Below, piece by piece: positions 47,022 through 56,870 of a DNA stretch of 64,000 bases. Every line of letters begins with the position of its first letter. The stretch's first letter is position 1. The DNA is taken from assembly GCF_001425625.1 (NCBI RefSeq), contig NZ_LMCP01000001.1, positions 1,430 through 65,429 on the forward strand, given 5' to 3'. This DNA is from Mesorhizobium sp. Root102. Lineage in GTDB: Bacteria > Pseudomonadota > Alphaproteobacteria > Rhizobiales > Rhizobiaceae. The notes beneath the pieces are model-generated. The model ran no database searches. It was given only the letters and a program-made list of their open reading frames with translations, and had not been told where the DNA came from. A program made the translations under genes and the position numbers.

Positions 47022-47645
47022 TTTCTGACCTCTCCAGTCATAGTTTTAAATGGCTTCGGATTTGTGGCTGGCGGCAATGTTTTCCCGCCTCACCCCCACA
47101 ACGAAAAAGGCTAGCACTGCTCCCCCTTTTCGAGGGCGAACATACCCATCGATCCTCCACCTTCAATGACTATTTCCGAAATTAGTCCGACGCTTTGAAC
47201 AGATTAATGCTGTGTTGCACAAATAACACTTATATATATGCGGAATGGTACAATCGGTACAACGTCATATTGTAAATATATATTCCAATACTTTCGCGGC
47301 TAATAATATTTTAGCGGCAATATCTTTCTATCAAAGCAACCAAAGATGCGGAGAATCTACCTGTTTTCGAAAAAAAATGCCCTGATTTCTGCCTCCGCCC
47401 TCCATCGCCAGATGATGTCCATTCGCCAATCGCACTCTGTCGCCGCGAAGAAGCATTGACGGCACCGGCTAGGCCGGCCGGCACGCTGCCGAGACCATCG
47501 AAACTCCCCAAAGCGCTATCGCGTTGCTGATTGTGACAGCAGCCAGCCGTCAAAGACGATTCGATGTGAGGTGGCCGCGCGCAAGTTGCGGCGGATCGTC
47601 CAGCCTATGTTGCTAGCGCTTGGACAGCGGCGACAACCCCGGCGC
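47022..47645. other. Long A/T-rich region upstream of the porin gene
   Basis: About 620 bases separate the porin start from the end of the phosphotransferase pseudogene. The part at 47180-47340 is strikingly A/T-rich for this genome. It probably holds the porin promoter, a leader of about 200 bases and regulator sites. No coding frame in it is convincing, and the 80-codon minus-strand frame has no resemblance to a family. Confidence 0.55.
47233..47262 (-). promoter_or_regulatory. Possible porin promoter
   Basis: On the minus strand TTGTAC (47262-47257) and TATATA (47238-47233) are separated by 18 bases. Transcription from here would give a leader of about 200 bases before the porin ATG. Other A/T-rich -10-like sequences exist nearby, so the assignment is weak. 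Confidence 0.35.
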
Positions 47646-48294
47646 TCACGCCCGCTGTGCGTGATCGGCAAGCACTTCATCGATCACATGACGGGAGTTT
47701 TCAACCTCACCCGGGTTGTCGCCGATCTGTCCGGCGACCGTGATCAGCGCCTTCCACAGCGTCCAGCCACGACCGCGCGCCCACATCGCTTCATCGGCCG
47801 GAAGGCCGGCACGAAACGCCTCCCGGCTTTTGCCTTCAAACAATGTCCACGCGATCGCCAGATCGCAGGAGGGATCGCCGACGCCGGAGGCTCCGAAGTC
47901 GATCACCGCGCTCAACCGACCTTGCCTGACCAACAAATTTCCCCAACTGACGTCACCGTGGAACCAGACCGGCGCACCGTGCCATGGCGCGGCAAGTGCC
48001 GCCTTCCACACCGCACCGGCCGCGTCCGTATCGATCTTGCCGTCGAGGGCTGCAATCGCTTGCCAGGCTTCGCCGTCGTAGACGCCGAGTGGTCCGCCGC
48101 GAAAGAAGTTGTGCTGTCCCGGCGCCGGTCCGCCGGTAGTATCGATACGCTGCAAGGCGACCAGGAACATGGAAGGTCCGGTTGTCCCAGCCGCCCGATG
48201 CAACCGGCCTGATCGCAAGGTCCTTCCAGCGGGGAAACTGCGTGGCGACCAATCGGCTGACAAGCGCTATGTCGATGTTTGGCTTGCTGACCAT
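47646..48294 (-). pseudogene. Aminoglycoside-phosphotransferase-like gene with internal deletion
   Basis: The first frame gives a normal kinase start (MVSKPNIDIALVSRLVATQF, then ASGGWDNRTFHV). It jumps to a second frame with FLVALQRIDTTGGPAPGQHN and the intact kinase core WFHGDVSWGNLLV and VIDFGASGVGDPSCDLA. The stretch that should lie between (rest of the ATP-binding lobe, several dozen codons) is missing and the frames do not match. The catalytic motif HGDxxxxN is still readable, so the loss looks recent. Confidence 0.78.
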
Positions 48295-48313
48295 GGAACC
48301 CTGGTGTTTCGAC

Positions 48314-48381
48314 GCAATCCCCAGGGGAAAGCGCTGTGCGCTTTTCCCGGGAAAACCGTTTCACACTTTTCCCGGAATTGC
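48314..48381. repeat. RIME-like palindromic element, family C
   Basis: GCAATCCC at the left pairs with GGAATTGC at the right. The inner part has GGGAAAGCGC with GCGCTTTTCCC. A near-identical copy is at 57551-57618. It abuts the era stop codon (TAGAGCAATTCC on the minus strand) and separates era from the phosphotransferase pseudogene. Confidence 0.85.
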
Positions 48382-48382
48382 T

Positions 48383-49309
48383 CTAGCGCGGAAACTCGAG
48401 CCCCATCTCGCGGTAGCGCTCGGGGTCGTCGCCCCAGTTCTCGCGCACCTTGACGAACAGGAACAGGTGCACCTTCTGTTCGAGGATGCCTGCGATCTCC
48501 ATGCGCGACGCCTGGCCGATGGCGCGGATGGTCTCGCCCTTGTGGCCAAGAACGATCTTCTTCTGGCTGTCGCGCTCGACATAGATGGTCTGGTCGATGC
48601 GCACAGAGCCATCCGGCTTCTCTTCCCATTTCTCGGTCTCGATATGCGAGGAATAAGGCAGCTCCTGATGCAGCCTGAGATAAAGCTTCTCGCGGGTGAT
48701 CTCGGCGGCGAGCTGGCGCATCGGCAGGTCCGAGATCTGGTCTTCCGGATAGTACCAGGGGCCGGCCGGCAGAGCCTCGGCCAGATAATCGAGAACGTCC
48801 TTGCAGCCGGAGCCGGTCAGCGCCGAAACCATGAAGGTGCGCTTGAACGGCACCCTTTCGTTTGCTGCCGCCGACAAAGCCAGCAGCGCTTCGTGCTTGA
48901 CCCGGTCGACCTTGTTGAGGATCAGCACCATCGGCTGGCGCACATCCTTCAGCCGTTCGAGGATGGCGTCGGCGTCGCCCCTGATGCCACGCTCGGCGTC
49001 GATCAAAAGCAGCACGATATCGGCATCCTTGGCCCCGCCCCAGGCGGTGGTCACCATCGCCGTGTCGAGCCGCCGCTTCGGCTTGAAGATGCCGGGGGTG
49101 TCGACGAAAACGATCTGCGCATTGTCATGCGTGGCGATGCCGCGCACGATGGCGCGGGTCGTTTGCACCTTGTGGGTGACGATCGACACCTTGGCGCCGA
49201 CCAGTTGGTTGACCAGCGTCGACTTGCCCGCATTGGGCGCGCCGATCAGGGCAACAAAACCGGAATGCGTGAGGGCAGCTTCCGTTGCCGGCTCTTCGGT
49301 GGCGGTCAT
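48383..49309 (-). CDS. era: GTPase Era
   Basis: The 308-residue GTPase needed for 30S ribosome assembly has a G domain with GAPNAGKSTLVN (P-loop), VDTPGIF (G3) and NKVD (G4), followed by a KH RNA-binding domain (IYVERDSQKKIVLGHKGETI). It overlaps rnc by four bases. The final codons and TAG stop lie at the edge of a RIME-like element. Confidence 0.97.
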   Translation of the reverse strand: MTATEEPATEAALTHSGFVALIGAPNAGKSTLVNQLVGAKVSIVTHKVQTTRAIVRGIATHDNAQIVFVDTPGIFKPKRRLDTAMVTTAWGGAKDADIVLLLIDAERGIRGDADAILERLKDVRQPMVLILNKVDRVKHEALLALSAAANERVPFKRTFMVSALTGSGCKDVLDYLAEALPAGPWYYPEDQISDLPMRQLAAEITREKLYLRLHQELPYSSHIETEKWEEKPDGSVRIDQTIYVERDSQKKIVLGHKGETIRAIGQASRMEIAGILEQKVHLFLFVKVRENWGDDPERYREMGLEFPR

Positions 49310-50061
49310 GCCGCACTCCCTTCATTAGGGCGCCGCGCGCCCTCCGATTTCTGGGCCGATGCGGTGGCCCAGACGCCTTCGCGCAAAAGAAATGCCGAAG
49401 CCGCCGCTTCTTCGGCAGCCCTGCGGGAACCGCCAGTGCCGTTTATCGGCGCAAAGCCGCGGACCTGCAAGGACACCGTGAAGACAGGCTGGTGGTCGGG
49501 CCCTTCGCGCTTCTCGATCACATATTCGGGGCGCGCATCGCTGGTCTTGGCAATCCATTCCTGCAAATCGGATTTCGGATTGAGCGGCTTTGCCACGACC
49601 GTCCGCGCGCGCGGTTCCCAGTAACGCAGGACAAATCGCCGCGCGGCGTCGATGCCACCATCAACGTAAACCGCCGCGATCAGAGCTTCGACCGCATCCG
49701 CCAGATAGTTTCCACCCGAGCCACGCGACCGCATTTTCAAGGCAGCGTCGGCCCGGACCAGATCCTCGAGCTGCATTTCGATGCCGATCTCGGAGCATGT
49801 CCGCGCATCGACCAGCGCATTGAAGCGTGGCGCGATTTCGCCTTCCGGCGCGTCGGGAAACTTCTCGAAAAGCATGTCGGCGACGACAAGCCCAAGCACG
49901 CGGTCGCCAAGGAATTCGAGACGCTGATTGTTGCTGGCCGCCTTGACCGCACTGGAATGCGTCAAGGCGGTCTCAAGCAAGCGGATGTCCTGGAAGACAT
50001 GACCGGTCTTGGCCTTCACCACACCGGCCAGTGTTTCGCCTGTCGGGCGCTTCAGGGCCAT
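49306..50061 (-). CDS. rnc: Ribonuclease III
   Basis: The 251-residue double-strand-specific RNase carries the signature NNQRLEFLGDRVLGLVVAD, with the Mg2+-binding Glu/Asp, plus a second conserved site (EALIAAVYVDGG) and a C-terminal dsRNA-binding domain. The start is the ATG that shares one base with the lepB stop; a 16-codon longer frame overlaps lepB and is rejected. It is part of the lepB-rnc-era operon. Confidence 0.95.
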   Translation of the reverse strand: MALKRPTGETLAGVVKAKTGHVFQDIRLLETALTHSSAVKAASNNQRLEFLGDRVLGLVVADMLFEKFPDAPEGEIAPRFNALVDARTCSEIGIEMQLEDLVRADAALKMRSRGSGGNYLADAVEALIAAVYVDGGIDAARRFVLRYWEPRARTVVAKPLNPKSDLQEWIAKTSDARPEYVIEKREGPDHQPVFTVSLQVRGFAPINGTGGSRRAAEEAAASAFLLREGVWATASAQKSEGARRPNEGSAA

Positions 50062-50810
50062 CAATTGACGAAGTGGAACAGGCGCGAAGCGCGCATCAGC
50101 GACGGCCATTTCCAGATTTCGAGCGGGCTCGCCTTGCCGGCGATCGAGAAGAAAACAAGATTGGCGCGGCCAACCAGATTTTCCGCGGGAACGTAGCCCA
50201 CGGTGAAACGGCTGTCGGCGGAATTGTCCCTGTTGTCGCCCATCATGAAATAGTGGCCAGGCGGCACGTCGAATTCGCGCGTGTTGTCGCCGATCGAGTT
50301 CGGATTCAAGTCGAGCGTGTCGTAGCTGACGCCGTTGGGCAAGGTTTCGCGATAGACATCGATAGGGCGCGATTCCTCGGTGATGTCGGGATTGTCGATC
50401 TGGCCGGTTTTCACGCGCGGCACGCCGACGCCATTGATGAACAGCTGGCCGTCCTTGACCTGGATCTTGTCGCCCGGCAGGCCGACCACGCGCTTGATAT
50501 AGTCGATAGACGGATCAGGCGGGAACTTGAACACCACCACGTCGCCGCGCTTGGGCTCGGAGCCCCAGATGCGGCCCGAAAAAATGTCGGGGCCGAAAGG
50601 CAGCGAATAGCGCGAATAGCCGTAAGACCATTTGGTGACGAACAGATAGTCGCCTTCCAGAAGCGTCGGCCGCATTGATCCCGATGGGATCGAAAAGGGC
50701 TGGAACAGCAGCGTACGGATGACCAGGGCGAGCAAAAGCGCCTGGACGATGACGCTGACGGTCTCGCCAAGCCCGCCGGATTTCTTCTCGGATTTTTCAG
50801 CCACGCTCAT
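50061..50810 (-). CDS. lepB: Signal peptidase I
   Basis: The product has 249 residues. One N-terminal membrane anchor is followed by box B SGSMRPTLLEGD with the nucleophile Ser, box D YIKRVVGLPGD with the Lys base, and box E MGDNRDNSADSR. The ATG of MSVAEKSE is preceded by GAGGA and is preferred over a longer frame. The enzyme cleaves signal peptides on the periplasmic face. Confidence 0.96.
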   Translation of the reverse strand: MSVAEKSEKKSGGLGETVSVIVQALLLALVIRTLLFQPFSIPSGSMRPTLLEGDYLFVTKWSYGYSRYSLPFGPDIFSGRIWGSEPKRGDVVVFKFPPDPSIDYIKRVVGLPGDKIQVKDGQLFINGVGVPRVKTGQIDNPDITEESRPIDVYRETLPNGVSYDTLDLNPNSIGDNTREFDVPPGHYFMMGDNRDNSADSRFTVGYVPAENLVGRANLVFFSIAGKASPLEIWKWPSLMRASRLFHFVN

Positions 50811-50887
50811 GTCGTCCTCGATTGTGCGTTGGATGGTATAGAGTCTCGGCGCGCGCTGGGCAACGTCATGCCGGTCGTCAGATGCAA

Positions 50888-51301
50888 TCAATGTGGCGCT
50901 TCTTCGACGGGCAACGCCTCGATGATCACAAAGGCTTGAGCGAGTGGGAAATCATCCGTGATGGTGAGGTGGATTGCCGCCCGATGGCCCTTTGGCAGGA
51001 TTTTGTCCAGCCTGGCCTGCGCCCCTCCAGTCAGCGCCATGGTCGGCGCGCCACTCGGCAGATTGACGACACCCATGTCGCGCCAGAACACGCCCTGCGC
51101 CAGACCGGTGCCCAGCGCCTTGGCGCAGGCCTCCTTGGCGGCGAAACGCTTGGCATAAGAGGCCGCACGCGCCCGGCGCCCTTCGGAGCGGGCCTGCTCG
51201 AGGTCAGTGTAGATTCTCTGGATGAAACGCTGGCCGTGCCGCTCCAGCGACTTTTCGATGCGTCTGATATCGATCAGGTCGCTACCGATGCCGATGATCA
51301 T
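50888..51301 (-). CDS. acpS: Holo-[acyl-carrier-protein] synthase
   Basis: The product has 137 residues. The Mg2+-binding [13 protein letters not shown] and [16 protein letters not shown] are the two family signatures. It transfers phosphopantetheine from CoA to acyl carrier protein. It overlaps the DUF2062 gene by four bases. Confidence 0.95.
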   Translation of the reverse strand: MIIGIGSDLIDIRRIEKSLERHGQRFIQRIYTDLEQARSEGRRARAASYAKRFAAKEACAKALGTGLAQGVFWRDMGVVNLPSGAPTMALTGGAQARLDKILPKGHRAAIHLTITDDFPLAQAFVIIEALPVEEAPH

Positions 51302-51897
51302 CGCGCAGTGGAACCGATGCTTGCGCTGGGATGGGTCGACTGCGCATGACGGACCGCACGCTCGGCTAGGCGTTTGCGCCGCTGCTCGCGGAAAGCGTTC
51401 ATGCCCCAGCGCGTGACGCCATAGAACAAGAGGCCGAACACCAGCCCGAGCGGTACCGCGCCGATCAGCATCGGCTCAAGAATAGGTTTCCACAATTGCG
51501 CAAAGGAGAGGTTATGTAGCATCTCGCCCAGATGCGCCGGCGCGCCGTGCGCCGGTAGCCGATCATGCAAGATGAGCTTGCCTGTTTCCCAGGATGCGCC
51601 CCACAGCAACGGGAAGGTCAGCGGGTTGCCGAAAAAAACCGCGCCCAAGGCCGCCGCCACCAGATTGCCGGCAATCATCCAGCACAGAATGGCGGCAATG
51701 ATGAAATGGAAACCGACGGGAAAAAAGGAGGCGAAGACGCCGGCCGCAACGCCGGCGGCTACCGCATGCGGTGTGGCCTTCAGCCGCAGGATGCGCTTGG
51801 AAAAATACTGAAGAGAGCGCGAAAACGAGCGGCGCGGCCAAAGGTAGGTGCGCACCCGCTCGAAAAGGCCATCAGGCTTGCGGCGTCGAAAAAGCAC
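51298..51897 (-). CDS. DUF2062 membrane protein
   Basis: The product has about 199 residues: a basic N-terminus ([23 protein letters not shown]), then membrane segments [20 protein letters not shown] and [19 protein letters not shown]. The family has no set function. The GTG at 51897 (VLFRRRK) with GGGAACA upstream is preferred; the longer frame would need a TTG. Its position next to acpS and lepB is usual in Rhizobiales. Confidence 0.82.
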   Translation of the reverse strand: MLFRRRKPDGLFERVRTYLWPRRSFSRSLQYFSKRILRLKATPHAVAAGVAAGVFASFFPVGFHFIIAAILCWMIAGNLVAAALGAVFFGNPLTFPLLWGASWETGKLILHDRLPAHGAPAHLGEMLHNLSFAQLWKPILEPMLIGAVPLGLVFGLLFYGVTRWGMNAFREQRRKRLAERAVRHAQSTHPSASIGSTAR

Positions 51898-52153
51898 TCT
51901 GTTCCCGTTCCACAGCTTCCGCGCCGGCAACTTCGGCCGGGCGTGACAGCCACATCTTGCGCTTGACGATCACCCCATGGCAATCGCAACCTTATATAAC
52001 GACGCGCTGGCGCAAGAACAACCAAACACCGAATGTGCGGCGCGCGCTGTTGCCGCCCTTCGGGGTGGCAGGTCTTGCTTCGAACATTGGACAATCGCGG
52101 CGAATTTAAGGAACCGGCAGTCGCATCGCCGAAAAGCGCGGCGTCGCCGGCGG

Positions 52154-52537
52154 CTACGGCAGGTATTCGCTGACCTCGACCAGATTGCCGTCCGGGTCGC
52201 GGAAATAGACCGACATCATCGGACCTCGGGCTCCGATACGTTCGACCGGACCGAGTTCCACAACAACGCCATTGGCTGCCAGGCTGGCGCATATCTCGGC
52301 GAGCGGCCGGGCCGTGATGAGGCAGAAATCACCCGAGCCAGGCGTTGGCGCCTTCGCCTTCGGTTCGAAGGTGCGACCGATCTCATGTACGTTGATCTTC
52401 TGATTGCCAAAAGCCAGCGCCGTCGGCCGGCCTGGCGTATCGATGCGCTCAAAGCCAAGCACACGCTGATAAAAGGCGCAGGTTACTTCCAGCGAAGCGA
52501 CCGTCAGCACAAAATGATCGATGCCGACGACCATCAT
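52154..52537 (-). CDS. VOC family protein
   Basis: The 127-residue single module starts MMVVGIDHFVLTVASLE and ends VYFRDPDGNLVEVSEYL, with the His and Glu positions of metal-binding VOC proteins. It lies ten bases after pyrE on the same strand. The frame extends upstream through the pyrE end, but homology begins at the ATG pair 52537/52534. Reaction unknown. Confidence 0.85.
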   Translation of the reverse strand: MMVVGIDHFVLTVASLEVTCAFYQRVLGFERIDTPGRPTALAFGNQKINVHEIGRTFEPKAKAPTPGSGDFCLITARPLAEICASLAANGVVVELGPVERIGARGPMMSVYFRDPDGNLVEVSEYLP

Positions 52538-52547
52538 CGCCTCATCG

Positions 52548-53126
52548 TCAGATATTGCGGCTGCCGGGCTTGACCGCCGGGATGGCGGCCAACTCCGGTG
52601 GCAGCCGGTCGGCCGGATAGGCAGGAACCTCATATTCGGCGAGCGCGATCAGCGGCACGCCGACGTCGGTCTTGCCGGCGGAACGGTCGATGATGCAGGC
52701 CGCGGCAACCACTTCGGCGCCAAGTTCGCGCAGGCACTCGATGGTCTCGCGGATCGAGAGGCCGGTGGTGACGATGTCCTCGACGATGACGACACGCGCG
52801 CCCCTGGCGATCTCGAAGCGACGCAAGCGGAACTCGCCCCCTTCCCGCTCGACCCAGATCGCCGGCACGCCGAGATGGCGCGATGTCTCGTAGGCCGGGA
52901 TCAGCCCGCCGATCGCCGGACCGACGACATAGTCGATCTTGCCAGGCACCGCCGCGCGGATCTTCTCGGCCAGCGCCTTGCACAGCCGCTCGGTTTTGTC
53001 GGCATGCATGAACACGCGTGCCTTCTGCAGAAAGACCGGACTGCGCAGGCCGGAGGTCAAAATGAAATGCCCTTCGAGAACAGCACCCGCCTCGCGGAAA
53101 ATGCCCAGCACTTCATCGGTGTTCAT
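52548..53126 (-). CDS. pyrE: Orotate phosphoribosyltransferase
   Basis: The 192-residue enzyme makes orotidine 5'-phosphate from orotate and PRPP. The PRPP-binding loop [19 protein letters not shown] is intact, and [16 protein letters not shown] and [11 protein letters not shown] segments fit the longer alphaproteobacterial form. It sits downstream of the relA/spoT gene, separated by a RIME-like element. Confidence 0.95.
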   Translation of the reverse strand: MNTDEVLGIFREAGAVLEGHFILTSGLRSPVFLQKARVFMHADKTERLCKALAEKIRAAVPGKIDYVVGPAIGGLIPAYETSRHLGVPAIWVEREGGEFRLRRFEIARGARVVIVEDIVTTGLSIRETIECLRELGAEVVAAACIIDRSAGKTDVGVPLIALAEYEVPAYPADRLPPELAAIPAVKPGSRNI

Positions 53127-53144
53127 GTCTGCCTCTGTTGATTA

Positions 53145-53191
53145 ACCATGATCTTGTCCGAAAACCGGTTCCCACTTTTCGGGATCATGGT
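53145..53191. repeat. RIME-like palindromic element, family A
   Basis: ACCATGATC/GATCATGGT arms enclose CGAAAACCGG and CCACTTTTCGG, nearly identical to 13800-13847. It starts at the TAG stop of the RelA/SpoT gene (TAGACCATGATCCC on the minus strand) and lies between that gene and pyrE. Confidence 0.85.
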
Positions 53192-55420
53192 CTAGCCATT
53201 GACACGCCTTGCATCGCTGACGCTCGAATTGTCCTTGAGCTGCGACAGCAGCCGGTTGAGGTGCTTCAGATCCCAGACTTCGAGATCGATCAGCATCTCG
53301 GTGAAGTCGGGCGCGGTGCGCACCATCGACAACGTATGGATGTTGGCGTCGTTCGAGGCAACCACCTGGGCAATATCGGCGAGTGAACCCGGCGCGTTGA
53401 TGGCGGTGACGGAGACGCGCGCCGGAAAGCGCTCCTTGGTGCGCTCGTCAATATCCCAGCGCACGTCGATCCAGCGCTCGGGCTGGTCGTCGAACGCCTG
53501 CAGCGCCGGCGACTGGATCGGATAGATGGTGATGCCGGTGCCCGGCTGGACGATGCCGACGATGCGGTCGCCAGGCACTGCTCCTTCCGGCGCGAAGCGC
53601 ACCGGTAGGTCGCCGCGCACGCCGCGGATCGGCACGGCGCCATCGCGCGGCTGGTCCTTGTCCTTGCGCGCGGCACGGCCCGGAATTTGGAATAGCATGC
53701 CGGCGGCGTTGCGGATCTTCGACCAGCCCTCCTCGCGCGGCTTGGGTGCGGCCGTCGTGACGCGCTCGTCCTTGTAGTCGGGGAACACCGCCTTCATGAC
53801 GTCGGCGGAAGCGAGCTCGCCACGCCCGACCGAGGCCAACACATCCTCGATGTCCTTGCGCGCCAAACGGTGCAGCACCTGCTTCAGGCTCTCCTTGGTG
53901 AAGGTCTTTCCGGCGCGCTCGAAGGCGCGTTCCAGGATGCGGACACCAAGACCCGAATACTGCTTGCGGATGGCGTTTTTTGTGGCTCGACGGATCGCCG
54001 AGCGTGCCTTTCCGGTGACGACGACCGATTCCCACGCCGCCGGCGGCACCTGCGCCTTAGAGCGGATGATCTCGACCTCATCGCCGTTCTTCAGTTCCGT
54101 CATCAGCGGCATGATGCGGCCGTTGACCTTGGCACCGACGCAGGTGTCGCCGACATCGGTGTGCACCGCATAGGCAAAGTCGATCGGTGTCGCGCCGCGC
54201 GGCAACGCAATCAGCATGCCTTTCGGGGTGAAGCAGAACACCTGGTCCTGGAACAGCTCCAGCTTGGTGTTCTCAAGGAAATCCTCGGGATTGTCGCCCT
54301 CGGCAAGCTGCTCGATGGTGCGCCGCAGCCAGGCATAGGCGTTGGTCTCCTTCGAGATGGCGTGGGCGGCACCGTTCGTCTTGCCACCGGTGTCCTTGTA
54401 GATCGAATGCGCGGCGACGCCGTATTCGGCGATCTTGTTCATCTGGTGGGTGCGTATCTGCAGCTCGACGCGCTGGCGCGATGGCCCGACGATGGTGGTG
54501 TGGATCGACCGGTAGTCGTTCTGCTTCGGCGTCGAGATGTAATCCTTAAAGCGGCCCGGAACCATCGACCATGTGGTGTGGATGGCGCCAAGCGCCCGGT
54601 AGCAATCCTCGACCGTGTCGACGACGACGCGGAAGCCGAAGATGTCGGACAGCTGCTCGAAGGACAGTGCCTTGGCCTCCATCTTGCGGAACACCGACCA
54701 CGGCTTCTTCTGGCGGCTCTTCACACCTGCCTTGATCGCATGCTTTTCGAACAGCGTGGACAGCGCCTTCTCGATATCGGTCAGCACATCCTTGTTGCGC
54801 TCGAAGATTTCGGCGAGCCGGGCGGTGACGGCGCGATAGGCTTCCGGATTGATATAGCGGAAGGCGAGCTCCTCCAGTTCCTCGCGCATGCCTTGCATGC
54901 CCATGCGCCCGGCCAGCGGCGCATAGATGTCCATCGTCTCCTCGGCGATGCGCAGGCGCTTGGCCTCCGGCATATGGTCGAGGGTGCGCATGTTGTGCAA
55001 ACGGTCGGCGAGCTTGACCAGGAGGACGCGGACGTCTTCCGAAATCGCCAGCAGAAGCTTGCGCAGGTTTTCCGCCTGTTCGGCCTTCTTCGACACCAGG
55101 TCGAGCTTCTTGAGCTTGGTCAGTCCCTCGACCAGCTTGCCCATTTCGGGCCCGAACAGCTCGTCGATCTCGGCCCGCGTCGCGGTGGTGTCCTCGATGG
55201 TGTCGTGCAGCAGGGCGACCGCGATCGTCGCCTCGTCCATGTGCATTTCGGTGAGGATGGCGGCGACTTCGAGCGGGTGCGAGAAATAGGGATCGCCGGA
55301 AGCACGCTTCTGATGGCCATGCTTCTGCATGGCATAGACATAGGCCTTGTTGAGCAGCGCCTCGTTGACGTCAGGCTTGTAGCGCTGGACGCGCTCGACA
55401 AGCTCATACTGACGCATCAT
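53192..55420 (-). CDS. rsh: Bifunctional (p)ppGpp synthetase/hydrolase (RelA/SpoT homologue)
   Basis: The product has 742 residues. The N-terminal HD hydrolase domain (SHPLEVAAILTEM, then LLHDTIEDT) and the synthetase domain (FGFRVVVDTVEDCYRALG, KDYISTPKQNDYRSIHT) both look intact. TGS (FAYAVHTDVGDTCVGAKVN) and ACT domains follow. As the single long RSH of alphaproteobacteria it sets the stringent response. It lies downstream of rpoZ, as usual. Confidence 0.96.
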   Translation of the reverse strand: MMRQYELVERVQRYKPDVNEALLNKAYVYAMQKHGHQKRASGDPYFSHPLEVAAILTEMHMDEATIAVALLHDTIEDTTATRAEIDELFGPEMGKLVEGLTKLKKLDLVSKKAEQAENLRKLLLAISEDVRVLLVKLADRLHNMRTLDHMPEAKRLRIAEETMDIYAPLAGRMGMQGMREELEELAFRYINPEAYRAVTARLAEIFERNKDVLTDIEKALSTLFEKHAIKAGVKSRQKKPWSVFRKMEAKALSFEQLSDIFGFRVVVDTVEDCYRALGAIHTTWSMVPGRFKDYISTPKQNDYRSIHTTIVGPSRQRVELQIRTHQMNKIAEYGVAAHSIYKDTGGKTNGAAHAISKETNAYAWLRRTIEQLAEGDNPEDFLENTKLELFQDQVFCFTPKGMLIALPRGATPIDFAYAVHTDVGDTCVGAKVNGRIMPLMTELKNGDEVEIIRSKAQVPPAAWESVVVTGKARSAIRRATKNAIRKQYSGLGVRILERAFERAGKTFTKESLKQVLHRLARKDIEDVLASVGRGELASADVMKAVFPDYKDERVTTAAPKPREEGWSKIRNAAGMLFQIPGRAARKDKDQPRDGAVPIRGVRGDLPVRFAPEGAVPGDRIVGIVQPGTGITIYPIQSPALQAFDDQPERWIDVRWDIDERTKERFPARVSVTAINAPGSLADIAQVVASNDANIHTLSMVRTAPDFTEMLIDLEVWDLKHLNRLLSQLKDNSSVSDARRVNG

Positions 55421-55449
55421 GGGCGGAATCTCGCGGTGCTGAAATGATT

Positions 55450-55477
55450 GATGCGCCGCACAAGCGTACGGCGCATC
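55450..55477. other. Inverted repeat between rpoZ and the RSH gene
   Basis: A 9-bp perfect stem GATGCGCCG/CGGCGCATC with a ten-base loop lies in the 128-base gap. There is no T-run, so it is not a standard terminator. It could modulate readthrough from rpoZ into the RSH gene. Confidence 0.45.
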
Positions 55478-55548
55478 TCATAGATAGCCACGAAACTGAC
55501 TGGACGGAAGTGCCGGAAACGTATTCCAGGCAGGTCCAGATCGCTCGC

Positions 55549-55950
55549 TTAGTAGTCGTCGCTCTTTTCCGGCGGCACCAGTCCCTCGATGCCGGCCAGG
55601 AGATCTTCCTCGGTCATCCGGTCGAAGGTGATGTTCTCCTCGGCGTCACCGGCGTCGGTGGCCGCAACGGCGGCGCCGGTCTGATCGGCAATCGCCTCGC
55701 CATCGGCCTCGGGCTCGTCGACCTCGACATGCTTCTGCAGCGAATGGATCAGGTCTTCCTTGAGGTCGTCGGGCGAAAGCGTCTCGTCGGCGATCTCGCG
55801 CAGCGCCACGACCGGGTTCTTGTCGTTGTCACGCGGCACGGTGATCGGCGCGCCCTGGCTGATCTGCCGGGCGCGGTGGCCGGCCAACAGCACCAGCTCG
55901 AAGCGGTTGTCGACCTTGTCGATGCAATCTTCAACGGTTACGCGGGCCAT
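55549..55950 (-). CDS. rpoZ: RNA polymerase omega subunit
   Basis: The 133-residue protein starts [20 protein letters not shown] and contains [11 protein letters not shown], the family core that latches the beta-prime subunit. An acidic C-terminal tail is typical of alphaproteobacteria. The start is the ATG at 55950, not the longer frame. It is first in the rpoZ-rsh-pyrE order. Confidence 0.96.
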   Translation of the reverse strand: MARVTVEDCIDKVDNRFELVLLAGHRARQISQGAPITVPRDNDKNPVVALREIADETLSPDDLKEDLIHSLQKHVEVDEPEADGEAIADQTGAAVAATDAGDAEENITFDRMTEEDLLAGIEGLVPPEKSDDY

Positions 55951-56277
55951 GGATGCCCCTTTCATGCGATGGATTTGATGGAAAACAGGCGCGGTCCATA
56001 ACCCGAACGCCGCCAAAATACAAGCATCATGGCAATGGCCAGGCCGCAGGGCGCCCAATCTTTCGTTCTAACACCCGATTCGGCAAAACCTGTCTGTACT
56101 TATGCATTGGGTGTCCCGATCACAATTGCTTGCAGTGCCGCACCACGCCCTTGGATTGCCGCGAAACTGGCGCTATCTCGGATGGCGTAGAGGTCAGCCG
56201 GTTTATTGTGAGCCTGACCGATCTTCGCTATCGCATTTCGTTTAGACGGCCGTTTATTTCGAGAAGGAATATTTTCC

Positions 56278-56859
56278 ATGTTCGATCCTCGTGAAAAAAT
56301 CGCCCTATTCATCGACGGCGCCAATCTCTACGCGACGTCGCGCGCGCTCGGCTTCGACATCGACTACCGCAAGCTTCTGTCGAGCTTCCAGAAGCGTGGC
56401 TATCTGCTGCGCGCCTATTACTACACGGCACTGGTCGAGGATCAGGAATACTCCTCGATCCGTCCGCTGATCGATTGGCTCGACTATAACGGCTTCAAGG
56501 TGGTCACCAAGCCGGCCAAGGAATTCACCGACTCGACCGGCCGCCGCAAGATCAAGGGCAATATGGACATCGAGCTCACGGTCGATGCGCTGGAGCTCGC
56601 CGATGTCGTCGACCACTATGTCATCTTTTCCGGTGACGGCGATTTCCGCACGCTGGTCGAGGCGCTGCAGCGCCGTGGCCGCAAGGTGTCGATCGTGTCG
56701 ACCATGGCCTCACAGCCGCCGATGATCTCCGACGATCTGCGCCGCCAGGCCGACCATTTCATCGACCTGGCAACGCTGAAGAACGAGGTCGGCCGCGATC
56801 CATCCGAGCGGCCGGTGCGCAGGCCCGAGCCAGCCGAAGTCGACGAGGACGACTACTGA
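56278..56859 (+). CDS. NYN domain protein (LabA/DUF88 family)
   Basis: The 193-residue protein has the PIN-like NYN nuclease fold, with the acidic residues in IALFIDGANLYATS, GNMDIELTVDALELAD and IFSGDGDFRTLVEAL. Members act on RNA. The C-terminal tail is charged and probably disordered. It is divergent from rpoZ and is followed 11 bases later by a uracil-DNA glycosylase gene. Confidence 0.92.
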   Translation: MFDPREKIALFIDGANLYATSRALGFDIDYRKLLSSFQKRGYLLRAYYYTALVEDQEYSSIRPLIDWLDYNGFKVVTKPAKEFTDSTGRRKIKGNMDIELTVDALELADVVDHYVIFSGDGDFRTLVEALQRRGRKVSIVSTMASQPPMISDDLRRQADHFIDLATLKNEVGRDPSERPVRRPEPAEVDEDDY

Positions 56860-56870
56860 GGCCGGTTGCC

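Noticed and set aside
53870..55447. 525-codon plus-strand frame opposite the RelA/SpoT gene
   Set aside because: Antisense shadow; the minus-strand gene has complete HD, synthetase, TGS and ACT domains.
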